Positions 1 through 12,400 of a DNA stretch of 64,000 nucleotides are shown one piece after another (the first letter of the stretch is position 1; each line of letters starts with the position of its first letter). The position numbers were made by a program, and so were the translations under genes. The notes beneath the pieces were generated by a model. It was not told the DNA's origin, ran no database searches, and worked only from the letters and a program-made list of their open reading frames with translations. The stretch lies in NCBI RefSeq assembly GCF_037975245.1, contig NC_092576.1, positions 43,283,611 through 43,347,610 of the forward strand, read 5' to 3'. The DNA comes from Apostichopus japonicus (lineage: Eukaryota > Echinodermata > Holothuroidea > Aspidochirotida > Stichopodidae).

Positions 1-202
1 TCTGGTCCTTAAACTGATATAATTCCTTTAAATATATCACTGAATGTCATGTTGTAGTCTACAGTATAGTAATTTCAGTATTTATATTTTTATGGCTTTG
101 TTTTGTAATTCTGGAATATTATGTGACATATACCGTGATGAACAAAATAAACCTTTGACTGTGCACGATGGTCTGGTAATCTCACAAATGTATTTTCTTT
201 AG

Positions 203-405
203 ATTCAGATTACCAGTCTAATGTTGAAGTCATTTAGCTCAGCGGATAAAAATCATCTTATCCTGGAAAGTAGGAACCGTGTGCCTTTACTGCCCACCTT
301 AAAGGAACTACAAATCAAAACTAACTTTGGTAAAGAATTTACCCAGGACCAAGTAATTGGAATATTTTGCTATGCAAAACAATGTCAACAGCTGAAGAAA
401 GTGTC
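203..405 (+). CDS. Cassette 1 exon A
   Basis: Acceptor TTTCTTTAG before 203, donor GTAAGT at 406; 203 nt, phase 0 in and 2 out. Encodes 67 residues with the cassette A pattern: ILESRNRVPLLPTLKELQI, then FTQDQVIGIFCYAKQCQQLKKV. Ten residues differ from its duplicate at 49148-49350. Confidence 0.8.
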
Positions 406-3400
406 GTAAGTAATGACAAACCGTTTACTGGTATGTGTTTTATTCACGTTTACTTACTGAATGGTAAATTACCAACCAGAAAACTATATAACTGTTTCTT
501 GCATTTAACGTTTAGCAGGATGTTAGATGAATACATACTTTCTATTAACGCGTACGTACAACGGTGCAGTGATGTTTGTGTTGTCCATATCTTAGTAACG
601 ATGTTTTGATTTGGACGTATATGGTGGATATAAGTTTTTTTTAGCATAATAAGATAAACTAATTTCTGCATGTCATAACTTTTCAGTTGAAATAATTAAC
701 ATGACGGATATATCTCAAACATGACATCATAGTTACATTATTTGACAGTTTACCATAAAGGCTCAATCAGTTAACACATTCACCACCCACAAACTTCCTT
801 TCTTACAGATTCATTGACTGTTTGTTACCTCTGTCACTTGCCGTCGGTTCTCTTTCTCCCCTTACGAAGTTACATGACATTGAAGGTGAGTACATAGAAA
901 ACACTAAATGTGTTACGCATCAAAAGCAATATGTGATCCTTTGTGGGATAATAAACGGGTGACGTCCTTATATTGTACAAGTCAACGGAGAGTATCACAT
1001 CAGTACATATTAGTACATTTACCTTTTAATTATTTACACGATTTATGTCTATTAACATGTTTGATCGATAAACAAGTGGTTTTATGGTTTTTCTTCCCAG
1101 TTTCATGGAAACCGTCTAAACCTGACTTTCATTTAGATTCTTCCAAAGGTAAATGGGTGTTGAACTCCATGGAAGGCATAACACTTGAAGTAAGTCTTTG
1201 ACCACTCTCTTGAGTGCAATGATGCCTTTATTGCCTGTTTGTAGTATTAGTTGGGCAACAAATTCTTAAATTTTCGTATAAATGCAAAACCGATCATCCA
1301 ATTAACATCTACTTTGGGAAACGGCACCAATTTTACTAGTTAATTTATATGCATGTTATAAAAAATACTTAGATAAATTAAAATACAAACTGAACTTTCG
1401 ATTATAAATTACAATTTTTGCCATTGGTGTACGCTATCCGAATAAACAAGAATCAGCTCCATATAGATATATGGTACCATTTACCGGCATTATGGAGGGC
1501 CATTTCAACGTTAGACTATCTTCCATAAACCAATTCCTTCGTACTCACACCATACTCCACGTGTAAGTAGAATACAGTCAAAGATATGAGAAAAACTAAA
1601 TGAATAATCACACTGAGTAAGTAGTGAACAGTGATGTGATGAACCTGAGTTTGTTGTGATTTAAATTCAATAAATCACGCTCATTGGGTTATTATTTCCA
1701 ATTAATTTGATCGTCTTTACAAATAGGCAACTAGAATCTACGTTACAGGAATTCATTTAACACAACAAAAGCGTTACATGCAAAACAGTTAAGGTAGCAT
1801 ACGCCCATTAAAAGCCCCATTGACTTACACACTAAATCACAAAAGTAATGTGGTCTCTAAGTCTAGATAGAAGTTTTCACCAGCTAAACGCTACCCATCA
1901 CCGGATAGCTGACAAGTTGGCCTTTCATGGCATTATCAATTTTTTGTATCATGACTATGTAGATTTTTTGCTATCCGAGCCGGAAGTTTTCGTCACTTGT
2001 AAACAAACCTCTTCACTCAGTGGTAAACCATTTTCCTACGCTGCTCCTGGGAGGCCTTAAAGGGGTCTAAAATTGCCTCAATTGACCCAATTTTCTCACT
2101 ACATGTACTTCAATTCGTGCTCTTCAACATGCAAGCCACAAAAAAAAAAACTAGATCATGATTGATAACAGGTCAAACAAGATGTTCTCCTGCTGCGTTT
2201 TGGCACTTTTGCTGAATTAGAACACTTTGGGCGGATTGATATAGACGCTAATAGGAGTATGCCACCTTAGACGACGCTGTTATTGTGTGCATTTTACAGA
2301 GATCTTTACTGTTACTCAGTTACTTATTTCCTTTTCAATCGTTGCAAGTAGTTTTCAGATTTGAAATTGTCTCCGAATGCACGTACTGAAATGAAACCAA
2401 CACTTTAATGTTTTATTTATTATCATTATTTTTGGGGGGGTGGGGTTGGGGGGTTACACAGAAACACGAAATGCAGTAACTTACAAAACCAATAACCACA
2501 TTGAATGCATGTACACAAAATAGGCAACTTCCCTACACATAGAACATTTAGATAATGCTAGGTGAATAATTGCAACGGCAGTATTATGAATGATAACTTA
2601 TTTTTCTAGCAATTATGATTATTCGAAGAGCTCCCCTCCCCTGTGGATATTTATGTAAACGAAACAAGAACGGTGCAAACATTGGCAAATTTACAAGTCT
2701 GATACCTATAATGTTGGATACCAGTCCTGGCGCCAGATGGAGAGGGGGCATTGGGGAAATTTCTCAAATCAAGTCCTCACCTCCCCTCATTCGGCTGCGG
2801 TAAAGCTATATTTAAGTATTTTCCGTGTCTTTCATGTTCTGTTGGAAATATAGTAGGCTAACAATGCTCTGAACCGGAATAAACTTGGAATCACTTGAAA
2901 TTGAGATTGGATGTCTAACGAATGCATGTCTGTGCTAAGTTAAATAGCTACACTTTAAAAATACTTATCGCTAAAGGATCGCTAAAGCTTAGTTATATTG
3001 AAGAAAAAATATAGGTGTATTTTTTTTCTTCCAGACATGTATTTTTTCTCCAAACTTGTTATAAAGGCTAACAAGAACTACATAACAGTGTTCAACTTCC
3101 GGGGTCTGTACTCCTAGCCAGGAGCAATGTGCAATACCAAATATCAACCAATTATTATTTTGTTGCACAGATAGTCAATTGAAGGCGGTGTCGAAATCAA
3201 TCAACATTCATTTGAAAAATGGTGAAAACGCAAACATAGTTATATGACATTAACGTTTAGTCACAGTTTTGATTTTCCTAAACATATTGATAAATAAAGA
3301 TTTGGTTCATGCGGCATTCTTGCAGTTAGTATTCGAAACAGAAATGTTTGCTTATCTCACTAAACGCTCCCAATCCCCTTCGTTATCACAGTGTGGTCTG

Positions 3401-6400
3401 CTTCTCATTAGCCCTTTCAAACAAAATTGCTCTGAACAAGTCAACTTTGATTCAGTAATTGAAACTTCAATAATCAAATGTTATCGTCTTCTGTATATTA
3501 AAAGCAGAACACCTCTACCTGCATAGTAATATATACAATATATTTCTGTGTATTTCGACAAACACATATATGAATTCTCACTTTCTTTTGTTTTATGGTT
3601 GTAGCCACTAGAAGAATGAGAACAAGTATCTACTCTTTCCCAGAGTGATCTTTACAAACCAAGCACGCAAAGTCTTATTTAAAGATGTAGATAAAATGAC
3701 AAATGATGACAGCAACTTTTTGCGTCTAAACCCTATCCTATCCGTTCAGACCCTCGCACAAAACGAGTATTAACAAAATTCCTTGTACCCCTCCTTCTCT
3801 CCTCTCCCGTATCGCTCTAAAACTTCAATATGTAACACAGGGTAGAGCCTATATGGTGTCAATAAGAGTCATATTAACGCAGTCATGAATTACAATTGAG
3901 TTCCGTGACTGGTCTTAGCAACACTTTGAATACAATCCTTCTAAACCAATGTTTTCTTAAGAAAGGGTTACCACCCTCACCTTGGACATTAAACAAACAG
4001 AGCAGAGTCTTTATGGTGTTATGAAAAGTCGAAGCGTTAATTTAATTTAAGGGATTCTTAAAGCATAAAATATGGACGGGATGGGGGATTATCAGTTCCC
4101 GCTCACAGCTTTCATGAACGAATCATATCATGTGACTTTGTGATACTCAAGGGAACAATATTAATATATTGTAACTTGAAGTTTTTTTCATAATCATTTG
4201 AAGACGACTCTATTTTCATTTTCAGAGTAACCATGCAAACAGTTTACGAAGTCTGTGTTCCAGTATTGTGTTTCTAAAAGAAACCGATAGTAAACAACTC
4301 CAGATGTCTAAGATATTGCTACTTGAAATTGCATCAAATCACAACGTAAGTAACTTATAATTTAACACAGTCATAGAAATATCGCTACTTCAAGTTTATT
4401 AGATCATTGAGATTTTGTTTAGATTATATATCAGTTAAACGTTTTGTCAGTTGAGAAGCAAATGCAACCCTAACCATTCTAACAACGGTACATTGAATTA
4501 TCATATGTCCATTATAAGCAACACATATGTTAATTGATCAAAGGTTACAGATCTGACCGAGATGATGACATGTTATTAATTCTCCAAGTGTCTGAGTGTC
4601 TGAGTAAGTCGTGATTAACGTATATGATACGATTTCCCGTTATACGCTACCCATGGTATCACTGATTTTAGAAGTTAAACACCCCTACGACACACAAAGA
4701 GCATACACCTCGATACGATATAGTGTCCTTATTTGCCTGAAAAATATCAGCATCAGCCGAAGTGATGATACTGTCAAGAATGAATGGTAAACTATGAAAT
4801 AAAAACGTTTCATAAGTATAATTTTCCTTAGAAAAAGAGTTGGAACCCTGCAATCAGAGAGACACGGAACAAATATATTATCTACTGTAAGTGTTCTCTT
4901 CAGTTCAGTCGATTACATTGATATTTCAAGAATTGCAAATGTATCGATCGTCCCTACAAAAATATCTAGTCTTATTTAAACATGCTCGTTCCCTCTCCGT
5001 GATATGAGTTAAGGAAGTGCGCCACCGAATTCATGCAGCCGTCGATATAGGCCAGTGTTTGTATCTCACTTCTTACGAAATTGCCCTTTTTCGTTTTTTT
5101 CTTTTATATTGAAAAAGGAAATAATTGGATGTGTTTAACTTATCCTGGCTGAATTTAATAAACGAGGCAGTTTTACAGAAGTTTTATGCAATCTGGTGCA
5201 GTAGAAGGAATGTTGAAGAAGAATAACAAAAGTCCAAACAATTTAAAACATTTGTAAGCTTCCTTTCACCGTACCAGCAGTACATTCAACAAACCACCTG
5301 TTCCAAAGATCAAAGAAAGCCGCACAGTGAGCGTTGATCATCTACGCACGTAGACGTAGGTACACTCTATGTGTAGATTCAGTTCGTTGTCTACATACAC
5401 GTTAACAGTGTACTGAGTGACTGCTCAGGGAATTACACCGTGTATATTTTGCTGCTGTTATTATATTGCCTTGCGGTAAGGTAATTGTAGACCTAGGCCT
5501 ATTTAAGTTAAGAAGTATAGATTTGATATAGTTTGTCTTCTTTTTGTAAGATTGTTCGTTGAATGAATTTGAATGTATATTCCTTTCATGAGGTTTGAGG
5601 CAAAATAAGTCAAACACTTTGTGGAACACATCAGCTGAGTAGAAATTACTTTAAACAGTCAAATGATAAACGGGACATTTAGATCTACAATGGAAATTGT
5701 TTAATCCAAAAAAGAACATGTATTTTAAACGATCTTCTTAAACATGGCCATTCATTGGTAAACTTCCGTTACTGTTTTCAAGTTAGACAATATCTGACCT
5801 ACATAGCCGAGTAAAGTAATAGCTTGTGTCAAGCTCATCAAATTAATGAATCTATTTTTTAATCTTGCTTGATTTTCACATGTACTAGTGATACACTTTC
5901 ACCTCGACTCGTTTATACAGCACCGACTGGTAGTCATGATTGTCGCAGTTATACTTAGGTCTAGGCTAGTATTACCAGTAATACTAATACTAGTTGGCGT
6001 GGTAGCCAAGCATTATTGAAATCATGTACGTGCAACAATTAACTTAAACTACTTTAACAACGTATAACAAATAAGCTTTCTCAGCATTCAACATGTTTGT
6101 GATTTAAACAATTTTCACTCGCGGACGTCTTAATCACGTAACATAATACCGGACAGTGTCAATATTTTCGAGTCAGGGTTACACTACTTACAGTTACGAT
6201 GCAAAAATTTTCGCTATCAACTTGTTAGTCATTAGGAAGCAACGTTAGCCTTTAAATTCAACCGTTAGCTACGGCTACTATAAGATTCTCTTACCGAGGA
6301 AGTTAAAAGCTTAGAAGAAATAGATATATAGGCCTGTATATCCGCGGTAGCCATTGTTTTTCAGCTAAGCCCACAGTACTTCAACTGTAAGAGAGCTAAC

Positions 6401-9400
6401 GATTACAGGAATAGGGTATCAGCATTTCATAAAATAAATATTGAATGATAAAGTTTGACGCAAATGAGTCTATAAAACTACTAAAAATTATGATATAACA
6501 GTGGATTAGTTCATACTGGATATTTTATTTTAAACCGGGCCGGCTTCGGCCTACTGCCAGAGTACTGCTTTGTCGGTCGGCTGGCGATTAAAAAGTCTAA
6601 CACATAAGCGACCAAAATGAAGATATGACTATGTTATCTTTGTGTCGTTACAATTATTGGAAATGATTTTATCGTAATTATTATAAAATCGATTACACAT
6701 AGGATATGTAAACACACGTAACGAGATGAGCTATATCTCCCGGAAAAGAAAGTCATTTGTAGTGGGCAACTCACGGCAGGCACGTTATCGAGTCTCCGCT
6801 AGTGTGGTTGTACGAATATTTTAATATACTGACTGCCAGAATTATCAAAAACAATAAGATTATGAAAACTACAGCAATAGTCAATGTATGAGCAAAATAT
6901 TTTATCACGGGCAAATGATAAAATATTCATTTTTTTTCATTTTAACCTGAATTTCGTCAGTTTGCTAAGTTGCTTTCATTAAATCATCAATTTGATTGTG
7001 CTTTTCTTTGACTGTTATCTTTGGCAAGTTTGAACAAGTGACTGCGCCTCTTTTGAATTTATACTTTAAATGAAATTAAATTCATAATGTTATGCAATCA
7101 ATAAATGAAGAAATTAAAGACAGCTCTGTTTTAAAATATTTGATTAATTTATTCTCTTTGTAGTCATTTTGTTTTCTGTTCCATATACGTGAAAATACTG
7201 ACCAGGCGTATTTATCCATCATGGATGAACTACAAGATAAGTTAACTGTGATCTTTCTTTCCTATTCTTCAGATTCCAATATCTGATCTGTGCCTACAAT
7301 GGTGCTTCAGTGGATTTGACGGTAAAGATATTAGACTTGAGTCCGGTCTTACTTTATCGAGCCTATCATCAGTAGAGAAGATATCCATCAATGCAGGAAT
7401 ACAGAAAAAAGAATTTACAGAGGAAGAAGTGATCGGATTAATAAACTATGGGATGCATTCACCAAGATTCAAGGCATTATGGTAAGGAAAAAACACATTG
7501 TGACCTTAGCAGATAATATGCGGGTAAGAGAGGAAGGAGGGGTAGTCAGAGGGTGGGCGTATGGTGTTTATAGGGGGATACGGTAATGGTTATTTTTCAG
7601 ATGTGTTTCATTTTATTTTGACTTGCAAGATTTGTCTTGAGACGTGCGGTTTAAAATACTACAATATTCGAAAGTATATTTAAACTGTGAAATATGTTAA
7701 ACGTTTCATTTTGTTTATAATTGTGCAGTGTATAACACATCTTAAGGCTTGTCCACACGTTATTATGCCACACGGTGAGTTGGGGAGGTGTTTTTTTGTT
7801 CAGTATGCTAGGAATAACAAATAACCTTTGAACTTATAAACGAGCTAAATCTAAACATGCTTGGAAAGGTTTTTTTCTTATGTTTATTTTCAAATACAAT
7901 TACTTGTTATAAAATGAAAACTATTTTAAAGAGTTGTGCAACACTAATGAATAGATATAACTAGTTAAAATTCAAAACTCAAATATTGAGTAGAAGGGGT
8001 GAAAATGATATAAAATTAAATTTATATTTTCCCTGATTTATTTTCTTTTGAAGGTTTATGTACTGTAAACGGCCGTCATCGATCAATCCAGATAACATAC
8101 CAGAAGAATCAAGATCAAGGAATATTAAAGGTACGTTATAACATTATTGATTGAAACTTAATATTGATCAAGTAGGTGCTTTCATTGCAACGTTTCACAT
8201 ACTGTTGACGGGATAGGGAAGTGTGGTGAATGGGGAAGATGTATGTGTGTTGAGGGGAGGGGGAGGGGAGTGAACTAGTATAATGAGATATATGTTGGCA
8301 AGAATGAACCTAGAATGTTGATCGAGGGGTAGGTCTCACATACAACAACAAGCAAGTCATATCTGAGAGTAGGATTGAAGGGGGAGGACTTCCTAAACAC
8401 GTGTCTTCCTTTGATGTTCCTTGAGCTGATTTAAGCCAGTTTTCTATGAAATATAATAGATTTTAGTGTTTTGAGTTACGTAATATATTATTGTTAGCCT
8501 GTGAATGAGGACTGTGAAGTAAGCCGGAAATATTCGATGACAAAGATAATATAATTATTGGTTGGATTACTAGTGACTGCTGATTTCTAGTACTTGATTA
8601 TTAATTAATTAGGTAAAGAGAACATTTAAATGGTTCAGTTTACTAATATTCGACCCCTCTAAAACTAGTACAGGTACATTATCTTTGAATGTTAACATAT
8701 TAAGAGTGTGTCTAACAAATACATTTTGAATGTTAGGTATTGTTTTAAATATGTCATTTATTACTGTGATAATTGATCGATTTTATTATTCCCTCTATAT
8801 TTACAGTCATATCATTCAGTGAAGCCCAGTTTCTTGACCTTGAATCTGGTAAATGGAGGAAGGTTGGTAATTTATGGTATATTAAAGTAAATTATAATCA
8901 TTAATAATGTTGGTTGCTTCACATTTCCTGTGATAGTGTTATTATTAGTAACCAGCAGAACAGTAAGGGATAGAGAGGGGTCGATCGATTTTCAAAATAT
9001 AGTCATAAAAATCCAGCATCCTTGAGAGTTATAAGCATAAATTGTCTCGGGAATATTCCAGTGACAGACGATAAGATTCTTACAGGAAAGAACACAATAT
9101 TCCACATTCCTAGTTCTAAATATCTTGTTCTTAACTCTAGAGACATTTATTTGGATCTGATAAATTTCATTATTCCAGGAAATATATCTTGGTCGAAGTC
9201 GTGTAAAGTCATCTTGCCGAGTGTTCTTTAAAATCCTCCCTGGTTTTGTTGTTTGTTTTTCTTTCAAACTGTTTAAATTAGAATATTCACTGAATTGTCA
9301 TTGTACTTTAAATTAAAGAGATTCTTATTTTTAGGATAACAGTATTTTTCTTACTCCGTTGGAAATTTGTGTACATTGATTTGTTTCAACTTAAGTTAGA

Positions 9401-12400
9401 TGATGATGTCATTCAATCGTACATTTCTAGATGCATTCATTAATGTTACCTCATTGAAAAAATATATAACTCATCAAACATAGTGTGAGACTTCACTGCA
9501 AAGGGAGTAAAACATACATGTTCAAACAGTAAACTTGACATAATTTTAACATTTGTTTTAAATATCTGCTGAATTAACCAATCTATTCATCAACGCTACC
9601 AATTGTTATTGTCTCCTTAGCGCCTCAATTTTACATTAATATTATTCTATTTAATAATTACTATTTATTTATTTCAATAGCCTGATGACATCCAGACTAT
9701 TACAGAGATGTGTTCAGGTGATTTGATCATCAACAGGACCACCAGTGAGTCTGTACAGAGGTCAGTCATAGAGCTCCTTGTGGAAGCATCCAACTATGAC
9801 GTAAGTAATACATGAAGGGATATATTGAATAAATACATCAATCAATACAAGTTCAACAATACATTAAATCGATGAATGTCTTAAGAAGTGATTATATCTC
9901 GTTAGTTATTAAATACTAAACTATTTAAATAACTAAAATGGAATAACAGGTTTAAATTTAAAAATATTTGTAAATTCAAGATAAGACAGAATCGTAAATA
10001 CAAACAATAAATATAAATAAAATAATCAACTTCTGTATATGGTGTGTAGGATAATTAACAAATGAATAATCATTGTTAAATATTTTTCATGGTTATTATT
10101 CAGCAATACCTCTATTAATCTTACCGTTGCTGATTTTATCTTTCAAAATCTTATCATAAATTGAAGTAAGAATAAAATGTTAATAGAGAAATGTTCAATA
10201 AATTGTTTTCTGTTTTACGGATTATGACTTTAAAGTAACTTTTGTATAAATTAAAATTGAAATTAATAAAGAAATATTTAAAGTGATTGATAAACATTCC
10301 TAAATAGTAGAATACCTCAATAACAAAATGATTCCTAAATATTAAATGTTTAATTCTTAACAGTTCACTGTAAAACCAACTCCATCTCAACATGATCTTC
10401 CCGATTTACTTCTTTAATAGCATTTAACTAATTTCAAATATATCAGTTCCAGGTCATACCCCTCCCTCACCCTAACCTCTCCTACAAACCCAACAATATG
10501 ACCCTTTCTCTTTAAAACTATGATTAAAACGTCACAGCAACCATAATCTTGGACCTGATAAATTATTGATAGAAACACAATATATTGAATGAGTATATGT
10601 TTTCTTCGCACTCCCCACCTTAAAGCACTCCCTCCTTATATACCCCTACCACACCCCTCCTGATGCAGTATAACACACAGCGGTCGGTCCCTCGCTCACC
10701 CCTCGTACACGCTTTAACAATAACAGCATTACATTATCTCTGCTGCCCTAAGGCACCCCTCATATTACCGCGACCAATTATCACTTAACCATAACACACC
10801 CTTCCTTTCCATGACACACCCCTCCCTACACCCCTGACATCCCTTGCACCGTTCATCCCTCACCCCTCTTACACACCTTTAATTCATTCTACAGAAATAA
10901 CAATAACTGATCTCTGTAATAAACCTAACCCTCTTGTTTACCCTTTAACATCTTTCTATAAGAAAAGAGATGATAAAACAAACTTTACAAATACAATTAT
11001 CTTTTTTTTTTACAATTCAAACCACTAATTATGCAATAGGAACAAGACAATAACAACATATGATTAAAAATAAACAAAATGTTCCTGAGTATTGTGAAAT
11101 TAAAACAAACAAAGTTAATATTTCTCAATTATGATTTTATTGTTTTCAAGTATTTATCCTGTAAACAAACATGATGATATTAATTCTATTTAATATTTTC
11201 CTTTCTTTAGATTCCCATATACTGGGTGACTCTAAACTGGTCTTTTAGTAAGATTGATGAAGATGGGAACATTATCCTCTCCTCTGGTCTCTCTCTACCA
11301 ATCATATCATCAATGGAGAGGATGAGCATATACACCGAGAAAGGGAGAGAAATGAATAAACATGAAGTTAATGGAATATTAAAATATGTTCAACACTCTC
11401 AAAGATTCAAGGCACTGTTGTAAGTATAATTAATAAATATGTAAACAGTATCAGTAATAAAAATATAACCAATTAAGATTATAATGTAAACAAGAGAGGA
11501 ATTATTATTATAGTTTATATTTAATAATTACCAAAAGGTTTAGCGCATTTTACAAGTAACACAAAACAAATGAAGACGAAATTGAATGATGAAATAAACT
11601 AACAATGAAAGAACAGTCATCAGGTAAGGAATATGATAAATTAGAGAGTAAAATAGAGACAAAATGAGACAAGTACACAAATACCAATTCTTGCCAAAAG
11701 CTACCCAAAGTATATGAACCAAACTTTGATGATTTAGGTTAATAGACATTGTTTAAAGGAGATAAAATAGGAAAAGGAAGAAAATACAACTATCAAGTTT
11801 GGTGTACTGAAGTTCAATATTTTCTCTCTAAGTTATCAGTGGGAAACTTTCTGTTAGTTTATAAATTAATTGGTAAATAATGCACATATATGTTAAAGTA
11901 AAACAAATGTTATTTAAACATATTGTAATTGCCTTCAACAATATACCCCTCTCAACTACACTACCCTAAACTTTCCCTAGCCCCACTTTCCCCCCTCATC
12001 TGCTATGCCGGACCACGAGCCCCATTTCCTTAATCTATGTTTATAACATTTCAGTTATCTTATTAACAACGCCCTTCATCCCCAACCCATATCCCCCCAT
12101 CACCGCCACCCCCCCACACACACACACACCCGGACTTGCCCATATTCAGCAAGGTATCCTGTCATACTATTATCTTCTGTCTCTTCTGATGAATGACATG
12201 TATTCACCTATTCCACACCAACCCTTTGACCACCTTCCTCCCCCTCACATCCCCTCCCTCCCCTGGTGCAAAAATAAAAATTGTTGATATATGGTTATTA
12301 TAAACCCACATGACATTACAGTCAATCCCCACACAGTAGAAAACAATACAACATCAGTCTGTATGTAAATAACACTTAAAATCACGTATATTTGTTTACT

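Noticed and set aside
2615-2803. Open frame MIIRRAPLPCGYLCKR..., also present in copy 2 at 51148-51330
   Set aside because: It sits in a cassette intron, has no splice or start context, and its presence in both copies follows from the segmental duplication.
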